64,000 nt of DNA from Sarocladium kiliense. Taxonomy: Eukaryota > Ascomycota > Sordariomycetes > Hypocreales > Sarocladiaceae. Of this stretch, positions 1 through 10,163 are shown piece after piece. A model generated the notes under the pieces. It was not told where the DNA came from. It did not search any database and was given only the letters and a program-made list of their open reading frames with translations. How positions within the stretch are numbered: the first letter of the stretch is position 1; the number at the start of each line of letters is the position of its first letter. The position numbers and the translations under genes are program-made. The stretch covers positions 1,302,001-1,366,000 of the forward strand of contig JAUZTG010000029.1 in NCBI GenBank assembly GCA_030734395.1, given 5' to 3'.

Positions 1-3000
1 CCAAAGTCCCAAATTTGCAGAGGAAGGGAGAAAATGAGCATAATTACTGAGACATAGCCACGGCATGTTCTTGGCTTTGCCCAGCTTGAGTCCCGACAAT
101 GCCGTGGGTGTTGTTTCTGGACGCGCCAGCATGACACCATCCTCAAACATGACGAGCCCCAATGCACGGTGTTCAGCCCAGCCCGGCCCTCCTTTCATGT
201 TGGGGGCCTATCTACACCCCTGCTGATTCTAGGACCAGCTCATGTTACGGCTGTTCATGCAATAGTTCTGCGCAGGACGAGCCTACGATGAATGGGAGTG
301 GTTGTTGATCCTCGATGGCCAAGAGTTCGCGGGTGACAGCCTTGGGCTAATACACTCTGGCAGGTCTATTTTTGTCAATGCACCTGACGCTGCTAGGCTC
401 ATGGAAGGCCCAAACGTGATCTTTGGGTTCTGGACTCACACGTTGACACGAATGCAGTGGCCCTCGTCTGTGATCTGACCTGAGGGACAGCTTTTCAGTT
501 GAACACTGGTTCAATCCCGCAGAGAAGTGTGACTCGTACATAATCATGCCCCAGTTTCAAGCCTTGCTTCGAACATCGAACCAGCGAGCTCGTGTTCACC
601 GGGTCCGCCGAACTGCCATGGCCTCGACGTACATAGCCGAGAACCAGGCCAATGCTAGGCTGATAAGACAACAAGCGAGTCGCGACCCAGAGATTTGGTC
701 ACAAAATTGGGGGCCACCAGGGGACAAGGAACGAGACGGAGAACGCAACACAAGCCCGAACAGGTGAAGAGGGTACCCAAATCACATGAGAAACAAGCGA
801 CAGAAGGAAAACAGGGCTTTACGAGTATGCTTGTCTGGTGGAGACCAGCCCCAGAGACTTGGAACAGAGCCCAGGCCTGCGTTGGGTGAAATATTGGTCA
901 CCGCCTCGGAGAGCCAAGCCGGGTTTCGTTGTTGACGGTTTGTGTCTTTGGCTTAGTGCTGGGTTTGAAGGGACGATTTGTTTATTGTACGCGCATGCTT
1001 CCTGGTCGAAAACATGAACTTGCCTGCGTGTTGGCTGGAGTCAGTTGAGATCCGACTCAAGTCATCCCTGCGTGGCATTGGGATAGGAATCGGATGAAGA
1101 CGATCCGGGTGATCATCTAGAAGCTTATTCGCATGGACCCCCAGGAAGTTGGATGATAAATGCATGTCGTCGTAAGCTCCAGCGGGCAGAGAGCTGCGAA
1201 TCCTCCTCGAATCTGGCGTTTCCTTGAAATTGAGAGATCCCTGAGCTTCATCTGGCATGCCCAGCCGGGGACGAACTCGAAGAGTCTAGCCACGGTTGAC
1301 TAGGGCAGTTTGGGGGTCTAGGAGATGGACATGGCGTCAGGACCCCTGGCTCGATTCAAGGCTGGGCACGGTGTTTGAGGCTCTTCCCAAACGGGGCGGG
1401 ACGGTGTCGACCCGGGCATTGGCAGTTCAGTGCAGCTCGAAGGATTTGACTTTTGACTTTTGCGTGGAGGCGAGGAGGAGTTCGAGCCCCATAACGATGG
1501 CGTCGATACTGCTCTTGTGGTCGTTGCTTCTGGAGAGCTGTCAAGTCAAATTGAGTCATGTTCAGGCGAGTGTCAATGTCAGTGTGGTGCTGCACCACAC
1601 AGCCTTGTAGGGAAGGAGAGGCACCTGAGGGTCACCTGAAAGTCACGTGTGGACGAGCACCGTCACCGCATGGATTGCAGCGTCGGAAGGGAATGCCACC
1701 CAATGTGAAAATAGATGTAAACATCTGCAGATAGGATCTCCCTTGGCAATGATGCCTGATTCCAGCCAGCATGTCACGATGGGTGTCTTGAGCCGCATTC
1801 CTCCATGGCCTCTCGTTCCATTCTTCTCTGTTCATCAGTATAAGTGGAAGCGACAGTGACAGTGACAGTTCACCCCTAAAGCCACTAACTGCAGCGTGGG
1901 TTAGTGGGCATTCGGCAAGTGGGCAACACCGGCGTCACCTGCAACGCCGCGCCCATCCCCACTGTATCTCGGCGCTCCACCCCGGTCCGGGCCCCTAAGA
2001 ATCTCGAACCCTTACCTGAGGCCCCTTCTCAACCTCTCTCTCTACTGTAACGTACAGGCGGCATCTCAGCTTCAGAGACATCATTGGCGCATCTGGCCGT
2101 ATCTACAGCATCACCAGCCAGCTCCCCGACAGCAAACGCCTTGACATCACGCCATCTCCCTGTCCATGTCCTTGTCCTGGTTTGAGAAGATGAGATGACC
2201 ACCGCCTCTCCTGCCCTCCCACAACCTCCGACACCAACAGTCGGGGGTCGCGTCTCACCATCCCTGCCCACCCCCGAAAGCCTCACTCCACCTCAACACT
2301 CCGACCTTGACTTGACATGATACCTCGTCCTCGGCCTGCCCTGCCCATGCCCGCCCGAAGCCATGGCGAAACACCGTCGTACAGTAGCTGCAATTCTCAT
2401 CACCTAATGACAGTCACCGTCGCCATGCTTTGTCGTCGTTTCTTCGTACCGTAGGACCCGGGCTATGCGTTCTCCTCCCCCAAGCCCGTCTACACTGCAC
2501 TATACACCCCCCCTCCCCTTGCTCATCTCGACTCTTCTCCTCGCCTCTTTCGCTTCTTTTGGAGATTTTGTTTTCTTTCTCTTCCTTCTCCTCTTCACGT
2601 TCGTGGCTTAATTCCATTCCTTTCCCAAAAGAACAAGAAGACGACCTTTCTTCAAGCTTCTTCTCTTCTTGTTTTACTTCTTTCCTTTTACCCGAGCTCG
2701 GCCTCGTTTCTATTCTCTGCGTCTTAGCAAACGTTCGTTCGTTACTTTGCTTCGTTTTAGGAAATCCATCCGCGAAGTTCAACAAGTTCATGGCTCGATA
2801 CTAATACGCTCGCTCCTTTCTTCGTTTCTTCAAGACCTTTATTCTTCGATTCTTATTCAAGGTGCTGAGCACTCTCTCGATTTCTCCTATACTCGAACAT
2901 CACAGCATTTCGATCGAAGGTTCACTCCAAAACTTAATCAAGAGACCGACGGAATTGAAACGGCTGGACTGTTGTATATTCACGTGGCTTCGATTCGAAC

Positions 3001-3063
3001 ACCACATCTCTCACACCAGATTCCCGCACACACACGAGAAGTCCTCACATCAACAAAGACAAC
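1..3063. other. Gene-poor flank ending in a CT-rich leader
   Basis: No open frame here looks like a conserved protein. The short frames (for example on the minus strand at 953-1258 and the opposed pair at 2414-2804) are low complexity or lack any recognisable motif. From about 2500 to 2760 the plus strand is strongly pyrimidine-rich (runs of CTT, TCC and TTC), which is common in promoters and 5' leaders of well expressed filamentous fungal genes. It directly precedes the secreted repeat protein gene at 3064, so its promoter and 5' UTR probably lie in 2300-3063. Confidence 0.5.
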
Positions 3064-4810
3064 ATGAGGCTCACGCCCATCCATGTCCTTGCGGCATCGC
3101 TGTCCGTTGCACACGCTGGCATCTTCCCCAGGAACTTCTTCACCCCCGGCGGCAGCGATGATCCCGCCAAGGTCGAGCACCCTCCGGCCAAGGATGCCGC
3201 CGCCGGCAAGACCATTACCGAGACTGTCCGGCATACCGTCACCGTCAACGGCGAAGGGGCAAGAGGGGATATGAACATGACTGCTGTCCACACCGTCACT
3301 GTCGAGGCACCGGCTGCCGCATGTGCCCCTTCTGAAGTTGTCGTCGACCCCCATGATCCCAACTACGACGCGAAGAAGTTTGAAGGGTAAGGGTCCTGGA
3401 AGCAAAGTATAAGCAGCAGAAGATTTGTGGCTGATATGAGATAATAGGTTGCGCATCTCAACTGTCACTGAGACCGTCCAGCACCCGGTCACAGTTGTGC
3501 ACACTGTCGAAGCAGCCCCGGTTGTTCATACCGAGACAGTCCAGAATCATGTTACCGTCATCCAGACCGAGGTTGTCCAGCACCCCGTCACCGTCGAGGC
3601 GCCGCCGATCGTTCACACCGAGACTGTTCACGCTCCTCCTGTCACCCACACTGAGACTGTCCAAGCACCGCCCGTCGTCCACACTGAGACTGTTCAGGCA
3701 CCACCTGTCGTTTACACCGAGACCGTGGACCGGCCGATCACCGTCATCCAGACCGAAATCGTTCAGCACCCCGTGACCGAGGTTGTCCAGCACGTTGTCA
3801 CCGAGATCCAGCACAAGACCCTCCCCGGCGAGACCGTTGTTCAAACTGTCGAGGTGACGCGCAATGCTGAGACTATCAAGGAGACGGTTGTAGAGACATT
3901 GGCACAGACTGTGGTTCAAACCGTGGCACAAACTGTGGCGGAGACTGTCAAGGAGACTATCACTGAGACCCAGCATGTCACTCAGCCCCCCCAGACCATT
4001 GTCGAGACTGTCGTAGAGACCGCCACCGTTTGCGAGGACCAAGCTGTGAGTAGTCACTCTGCCTCTGCTGGTCATCATGGAAAAGTTGCTGACTAGTCGC
4101 AGGCTCTCCCCGAAGCCCCAATGGAGCACCCTCCTCCGGCCCACGTTATGCCGCCGCCAGCCCACGAGGCTGCTCCGCCTGCAGTGCACACCATGCCGGC
4201 GCATCCTGCTCCTGCTCCAATGCACCCTGCCCCTGCTCCGATGCACCCTGCCCCGATGAACCCTGAGCACCCTCCGCCAGCTGAGATGAAGCACCCTGGC
4301 AAGTCAGGCTTCGTGACTCTGGTCCCTGGTGCCGGTGCTGCAGCACCCGCTCCGGAGGCCCCGGCCGCTCCAACAGCATCGCCGATGGAGCCACCCGCCG
4401 TCGAGCAGCCACCACCACCGGCAATTGAGCAGCCGCCAGCTGTTGAGACCCCTCCGGCTGCAGAGACGTCCAGCGCGGCGCCCATTGGGGAGACTCCAGT
4501 CGCAGAGGCCCCTGCCGCCTCCACCACAATTGAAGAGTCAGCCTCAGCCAGCAGCACCACTACCACCGAGGCTGAGACTGTAGAATCTTCAGCGGCCCCG
4601 GAAGAGTCATCGGGAGACGTGATCGAAAACGCCCCAGATGCTGCCCTCGATGGCAGCATTCCCCAGGCTCAGGTAACTGAGAGTCCCGAGCTGATTGCTC
4701 CCGCACAGCCCGTCATCGACCTGGACGGTCTGGACCTGAACAGCGAGCTCGACTTGGGCAACCTCATGCCGGCTGGTGCGCTGCGTGCGAGAGCCACCGC
4801 TGCGGCTTGA
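3064..4810 (+). CDS. Secreted TETV-repeat and Pro/Ala-rich protein, 542 aa
   Basis: Predicted exons are 3064-3386, 3448-4045 and 4103-4810. Both introns have GT-AG ends and keep frame, giving 542 residues. Residues 1-18 form a signal peptide (hydrophobic core, AHA cleavage site). Residues about 110-300 are built from short repeats of the type HTETVQ, PVTV and VIQTE, rich in Thr, Val and Glu with a strong two-residue alternation that suggests beta strands. Exon 3 starts a Pro/Ala/Met/His-rich stretch (repeats of HPAPAPM), then a Ser/Thr/Glu/Ala-rich tail. No GPI-type hydrophobic C-terminus is visible: it ends in a short Ala-rich segment after an Arg pair. I do not recognise a named family. A secreted or cell-wall role is inferred from the signal peptide and composition only. 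Confidence 0.82.
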
Positions 4811-5139
4811 AAGCTGGGTTGGGCAACCCAGTGAAACGATTCGATAATGACAAGCAAGAATGTTCTCCGGCACCGAAGGCCGACGGGAGAGCAACATTTC
4901 TGGGGGCCGAGCATAGAGGACCACCCCAGCAATCTTTGGATAAAGCGGCTTTGTTTTCTTCTTTTAGATACCATGTCTTGAGTCGTGCAGGTACAAGTGT
5001 TGTACACCGAAGCGCTTCCCGTTAGTAAGATAGCCGAGCCGGAGCAGGTAGACCAGTAAAAGTAATGGAGTCATCATCGCTGGTCGAAACTGAGAATGAA
5101 TTGAATGTGTATGAGAACGCTTCCGATTCTCGGGGCATG
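4811..5139. other. Convergent intergenic gap
   Basis: This space separates the convergent ends of the TETV-repeat gene (plus) and the RNase P subunit gene (minus). It should contain both 3' UTRs. I see no gene or repeat in it. Confidence 0.5.
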
Positions 5140-6078
5140 TCACTTGGCCTTTTGGGAGGTCGTGTCCGTATTTGTCCTTGCCGCCAGCTTCATCTTCTTC
5201 GCTTGACGCTTGCTCATGGCCGGTCCTGGGCTGGCGTCTTCACCCGGTTTGCGTTTCTGGTTGGCACCGTTGTTATCTAATTTCTGCTGGCCTTCCTTCT
5301 GTCTGTTGTTGCCCTTCTCTTCTGCTGCCTTGTTCTCCGTGTCGCTCTTGGGCAATTTGACCATATCGATAACACCACGGAAGCCGGTTCGCTTGATACC
5401 CTCGTTGACGACCACACCACGGGGCGTAGCACGAAGCGCTTCCAATCCTTTATCGTTGCTCAGACCCCACACGTTCATGAGATTGACAACATCGGCAGGT
5501 CCGCGCAGCAGCAGCGCAGTGCTCGCCTCGCTGCTGAGGATAATGCCCCTTCCACCGGTAGCACGTATCAGACTAGTCGCGTTGCTGATGAAGTTTGCGC
5601 GCGCACGTGCGTCAGCATTTGGGTTGAGGACTTGGCTGTAACAGATCTCGAATCGTACGCCTCGATTGACAGCAGCCATGCAAGGCTTAGGGCGGAAGTG
5701 GAATGGGAAGTGCTGAGTGAAGTCGAGAGAGATGATTGGGACGTCGAGGGTGAGGCAGGCATTGTGAAAGGCGTCCTTGGTGAGAGGTCTGACGGCAAGA
5801 ATATCGTAAAAGGGAGCAAGGGAGGGTATGCGGTAGTTGGAGGCGGATGGATCGGACAGAGGAAGCGTGGCTCGGTGGAGGACGTGGGGGAGGTTGGTCT
5901 CGCCGTTGGTGGACGGTGCTTCGGGCAGAGGCTTCTTGAATTGCGACGGCAGCGGAAGGGTGAGAGTATGGCTCAATGCAACAGTGCCATAGCCGAGGGA
6001 GGAGGCCAGGGTCAGAGTCTGGAGGAGCTGTGCCTGGGTTGTGGAAGGCGACCAGTGGATGTTGAGGTCGTAGAGCAT
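5140..6078 (-). CDS. RPP1: RNase P/RNase MRP protein subunit p30
   Basis: A single uninterrupted 312-residue frame with an ATG at 6076-6078. The start (MLYDLNI) and the pattern of a small TIM-barrel-like domain match the RPP30/Rpp1 family, with segments such as GYGTVALSHT, a DILAVRPL strand and an IISLDFTQ strand. The protein is a core subunit of nuclear RNase P (5' maturation of pre-tRNA) and RNase MRP (pre-rRNA processing). The last 70 or so residues are Lys/Glu/Gln-rich and disordered, with basic clusters (KRKPG, KRQAKKMK) that could act as nuclear localisation signals. This length and tail are normal for filamentous fungal homologues. Identification rests on remembered family sequence. 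Confidence 0.88.
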   Translation of the reverse strand: MLYDLNIHWSPSTTQAQLLQTLTLASSLGYGTVALSHTLTLPLPSQFKKPLPEAPSTNGETNLPHVLHRATLPLSDPSASNYRIPSLAPFYDILAVRPLTKDAFHNACLTLDVPIISLDFTQHFPFHFRPKPCMAAVNRGVRFEICYSQVLNPNADARARANFISNATSLIRATGGRGIILSSEASTALLLRGPADVVNLMNVWGLSNDKGLEALRATPRGVVVNEGIKRTGFRGVIDMVKLPKSDTENKAAEEKGNNRQKEGQQKLDNNGANQKRKPGEDASPGPAMSKRQAKKMKLAARTNTDTTSQKAK

Positions 6079-6391
6079 CGTGAAGACTGTGGGCCAGCTA
6101 CCCGTGGCTCATGGCAGTCAGCAATGAGGTTGTATGCCAGCAGACGTGTTTGCTCCTTTCGTGCGAACTTCGGGTGTCTCCTTGCGCAGTGGTTTGTGTG
6201 AAGAGGCACACGGCGACGTGCTGTTGTGGTGTCGTTGCTAAAGTTTCGGAGAAGAGGGCGAGCTTGAACTTCTGGATAAGGCTTATCGCCAAAAAGTTGA
6301 TGGTGGGGAACACTGACCACACACGACCATCAGAGATGCAGGCAAATTCCAGCAGAACACAGCTCCTCACTTCAATAGCACGAACTCAAAT
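6079..6391. promoter_or_regulatory. Upstream region of the RNase P subunit gene
   Basis: About 310 bases between the start of the RNase P p30 gene and the 3' end of the decayed STAND-type gene, both on the minus strand. It must contain the p30 promoter. I see no distinctive motif. Confidence 0.4.
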
Positions 6392-8000
6392 CTACCTTGA
6401 GAATATCTTCAGGAACTTCCCTTTCTCTCCTCTCCTCGCCTGTGCTGCCCTTTCTTGCTCTGCTAGCTCAGCTGTAGCCTTCTGTTTTGCCTCTTCTCTC
6501 AGTGTGGCCTCGAGTTGTAGTCGGACCTGGTTCTCAATATTTCTACGCTCCTCTTCCTCTTTCTGTCTTTGGTCCGCCTCCGCTTCCATCTCCGCTTCCA
6601 GTCTTTGTCTCACTGCTAGTTCTACCCTCTCCATTGCTAAACGATGTTGCCTTTGTTTCTCTTCATCCGCCTCTTGCTCCGCCTTGATGCGCTCTCTAGC
6701 AACCTGTTAAGCCTCTGCTGTTGCTATCTGTAGCTCCTTCTGGTGCTCTTCTTGTGCAAGTCTAATAGCTTCCAATCTCTGGCGAAAGGCTTCCTCAGTA
6801 TCCGCCCGAATCTTGGCCTCATTTTGGGCTTGTCTCTGTCTTATGGTTTCTCTTTCCTTCTCAGTTTGCAGAGCCTCCAGCTGCGCCTTGATCCTTTGCT
6901 TTTCGGGATCCGGAAGAGGAGCTTGGGGAGGGTTGAAAGAGTATGAGGCGTATCTTTGGTCATCTGGGTTCCAAGAATCTGGATAGAAGCTCGGTCTAGG
7001 TCCCGATGGCCGCTGGTGACGCAGATCTTGCTGGGCTAGTTGTGTTGGTCGTCGAGAACGCAATGATGATGGTTCAGAGCCCAAATCGCTAACATCTGCG
7101 CTGTCAACAGCACCCGCATCAGTAGGTACAGAGACGTTCAGCGAGGTATCTCCCCGTTTCTTCTCGTCCTCATTGTCGTTGGGTTGCGGCTTCACAAGAG
7201 GTGGCGAGTCGTTGCCCGAGCCGATGGATTTGGCATAAGCTTCATGATTGGGTTTTGGCATGAACGGGATGGTTGCAGCTCCGTCTGAGCTGGCATACCC
7301 GGAATCCGCAGTATCTGTGGAAACGATAGAAGGCCGGTCCTTAGGGCCGGGATGCAATGACTGCGGAGCCGTGCTTTCCGATGTCGTTGCCTCAAATGAC
7401 AGAAGCTTGTTGGCTGTCGAGTGTAGATGCAATAGCCTGCTAGATTTAGATGCCGTGCTTTGGAGGAGGATACCACTAATATCACAGTGTTATTGACTAT
7501 TGTCTTGATTGATCGGTCTTGCAGATGGGGCAATACGATCTAGGAAGCCATACCATTGTAGAATGTTGGTGTAGACGTTTAAGGCGCCGAGATGCCCCTG
7601 CAGATCGCGCTGCAGCCTTTGGATATCGCAAGCCTTGAACAGAGTCCACGAGATTTTACGTAGCTCGTGGAGAAAGCGGTTGTTATTTTGGATGTTACAA
7701 GCCAGCTCAGTATACTGCTTTGAGTCCTGGAAGAAGCCTGCGATGAGCTGCTCGCAGGTTCGAAGCTCATGCTAGATGCCGTTGATGGTTGCCTGGTTTC
7801 CGCAGCCAGTGTCGAAGGTAGTGCTGGCCATGGCAATCGCAGCGGCGATGGATTCAAGTGTAGAGACAAGAGCCGCACAGTCCTCAGAGGCATCGCGACT
7901 TTCGACAAGGCTCTGGATTGCGCGAGTGACAAGTGCTCCGGCCTATACTCCGATCCGCTTCTGGTCAGCGAAGGATACTCTGCTGGGAGAATCTGCGCTT
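6392..8000 (-). pseudogene. Decayed STAND-type N-terminal domain gene with coiled-coil tail
   Basis: Reading one minus-strand frame continuously gives a recognisable protein broken by stops. The upstream part (about 7990-7545) contains the pattern HELRKISWTLFKACDIQRL followed by LQGHLGALNVYT, typical of the fungal N-terminal domain of STAND/NACHT-like proteins. A middle part (7432-6707) is Ser/Pro-rich with a TADSGYASSDGA motif. The C-terminal part (to 6392) is a Glu/Gln/Arg-rich coiled coil. In-frame stops lie at 7943-7945, 7772-7774, 7490-7492 and 6707-6709. The one at 7490 could fall inside an intron with a GTATGG donor, but the others cannot be removed that way. The 6707 TAA sits where the heptad pattern would suit Gln, so CAA to TAA is a likely cause. 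The 5' end is not defined. No NACHT or NB-ARC domain was seen, so the call is limited to the N-terminal family. Confidence 0.65.
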
Positions 8001-9399
8001 ATTCAATGTGTCTGCAAGCATTGGGATTCAACAAACCGCAAGGAAGTCTCCCAGGCCGTAGCCAAAAGCTGGCATCTCGTGGTGATCTTCGAGTTGAATC
8101 ACCGTGTAGGCTCGAACACGTCTCACTGCTGTTCGTGTTGACGTTGTAGCGCAAGGTGCACTGTAAGCCGCCGGGCTCGGAGGCTAGACTGCGAGCTTGA
8201 GTGATGGGTTTTGTATGGGCAAGCTCTCAACGATCAGGACTTGGTTCAAGCATTAGGATAAAGCAAGGGATCCGGGCCTGAGTTGCTAGGCATAGAGCAG
8301 CTAGCTCTTATGCCTTGCAATGTGTGGTACGTGTGTGCCACCTCGGTTGGATGCATGCCGCCTTTATTCGTGGTGGTGAAAGCAAACCAAAAGGGGTATA
8401 GCCTCATTGAATAGCTGTAAGGCATTCTCTACAAGATGAGGGAGTCTTTGGTGGCTGGCTGCATAATGAGTTGGCAGCCCGGTTCTTCATGTTTGTCAAT
8501 AAGCCAACCGACGCCGTCCCTGGCGGCCTCGATGAGACCAGGAATATTGGAGAGGATGGCTTGTGATACGATATAGCCATTGTCAGCATGGGCGATAGAT
8601 TGGAGGGTCGGTCGTGATGCTAGCCATTGCTGGTAGGACATGGAGAGATTGGCTATCGTGTAAGAACAGTGGATGCCTGGTGGCAGCAGCCAGTGTTGAA
8701 CGGACCTCAGTACACAAGCCACTATGAAGACATGGCTCTAACACGACCTGCTAAGTACTGGTGGTGGCTAGTCCGCGTGCACTGGCTTGAACAGGACAAG
8801 GCCCGCTGCGTTTTAAGGTTAATGCGCTTCGGGTTGGGTGCCTCACCTCCCTCTCTCATCGCCCCCAGATCCCTCGAGCCTCGCATCGATGACGTGCAAT
8901 TACTGTGAAACAGGAACAAACTAACCGCGACATTCCTGCTCGACTGTTGCCTTCGACCTTCTTCGCATCCGAACTTCCTCTCGAACCTAACACCATTTTC
9001 CCCGTCAACAACGGCATCTCGCTTCACTTCACTTCCCCATCTCTGCCTCATCGGCTTCTTTCGCCAAGCTTTCTACCCCATCGGCGCCTTGCACATCCAC
9101 CCTGACGATCCGACCCGATCCAACGACTTCGCCCCCCTCCGACGCGCAATCCGTTTCCGCCGTCCATCATTCAGCCATCCGCCCACCATTTCACCTCGAC
9201 CCGATATCTTTGCGACTGGTGCCTGCCCATCGCTCATCCACCGACACTGCGCACGCAACTACATCTGGATCGCATCAAAGCCAATCGAGAGCTTATTGCT
9301 CACGCCCTTACGCCACGCTACGGCACGACCCGAACGCGCGATCCTCGGCCGCTTCCATTTCCACAACCTCAGAGGACCTGATAATCACAACCTTGCACA
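8001..9399. other. Intergenic region with one unidentified short frame
   Basis: Between the decayed STAND-like gene and the zinc-ribbon gene. A minus-strand frame at 8429-8722 (97 residues, containing SIAHADNGYIVSQAILS) has protein-like composition but no family I recognise, and it may be a further gene fragment. From about 8880 to 9399 the plus strand is C/T-rich with CTTC and CCTCG runs. This is most likely the promoter and long 5' leader of the zinc-ribbon gene that starts at 9400. Confidence 0.4.
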
Positions 9400-9769
9400 A
9401 TGTTCTTCTTCTTCACATGCGGAGAAAAGACCTTCAGGAGTGAGCTTGACGGCTACCAGGGCATCGTCTGTCAATGTCACCACTGCGGCAACATGTCCGG
9501 CCATGTCCTCAAGAGCCGGCCTTTCTTCACTTTTTGCTTCGTGGTACGTTTCCATCCTCACGCTCCTCTGGGTTCTTCAAGGTGCTGACTTGACTTGGTA
9601 GCCCATCATTCCCTTCACCATCTCCGGATACAAGGACGTCTCTTGTCACATCTGCAACTTCCACCAACCTCTCGATAGTCGACCCGACGTCATAGCCATG
9701 GCAAACGGTGGTGGCGGTGGCGGCGGCTACCACGGACCACCGCAAGGCCACCCCCAAAGGTACGGTTAA
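9400..9769 (+). CDS. Small zinc-ribbon protein, 103 aa
   Basis: Two exons, 9400-9543 and 9602-9769, joined by a 58-bp intron with a GTACGT donor and TAG acceptor in phase 0. The product has an N-terminal MFFFFTCGEKTF, then CQCHHCGNM and CHICNF. Together these provide paired Cys (CxxC twice, with an extra Cys) for one zinc-ribbon, as in the fungal zinc-ribbon_15 family. A short hydrophobic stretch (FFTFCFVPIIPFTISGY) lies between the Cys pairs, and the C-terminus is a Gly-rich then Pro/Gln tail. Homologues are sometimes labelled rhodopsin family protein, which the sequence does not support. The molecular role is not known to me. Confidence 0.85.
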
Positions 9770-10163
9770 GAGGAGGCAGTCTGAAGTAGTTTTCACGCGG
9801 CAGCAGTTGTACATAATGGGAGGGTAGCGGAGTAGTGCACCATCGAAGGAGCCATATACCCGAGTCAAGTCGATAATAGGCGAGCGTGTACCGGGAGCCA
9901 GGGCGTTCGAAATGCGACGGGTGCAAGGGCTTTGTTTCCTGTCTAATGTATTGGGAATATGGGAGCGTCGTCAATCATCGCATTTCACACAACAGTCTTT
10001 TCAGGCATTGTCTGTTCATCATACCAACAAAGTCGTGTTCAATCCGTGGGTATCAAACTATCGTCAGCTACATAAGACGTATTCTATGCAAGGAGATCAT
10101 CGTAATGATAACAAAACAAGCGGCTGTAACGTTTCAGCATCATGCGGTCCCCAACGAGCTTCA
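9770..10163. other. Convergent intergenic gap
   Basis: Holds the 3' ends of the zinc-ribbon gene (plus) and the sterol glucosyltransferase gene (minus). No gene, RNA or repeat was recognised. Confidence 0.5.

Noticed and set aside
2414..2804. Pair of opposed frames of about 125 codons
   Set aside because: Both come from the pyrimidine-rich leader; they read as Lys/Glu-rich on one strand and Ser/Leu/Phe-rich on the other. Low complexity only.
3458..4294. Long minus-strand frame (278 codons) opposite the TETV-repeat gene
   Set aside because: It is composed of Arg/Gly/Asn/Leu/Asp repeats that mirror the Thr/Val/Glu repeats of the real gene on the other strand. No start context or introns make sense.
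8429..8722. Minus-strand frame of 97 codons
   Set aside because: It has protein-like composition but no recognised family and no supporting introns or neighbours. Mentioned only as part of the intergenic description.
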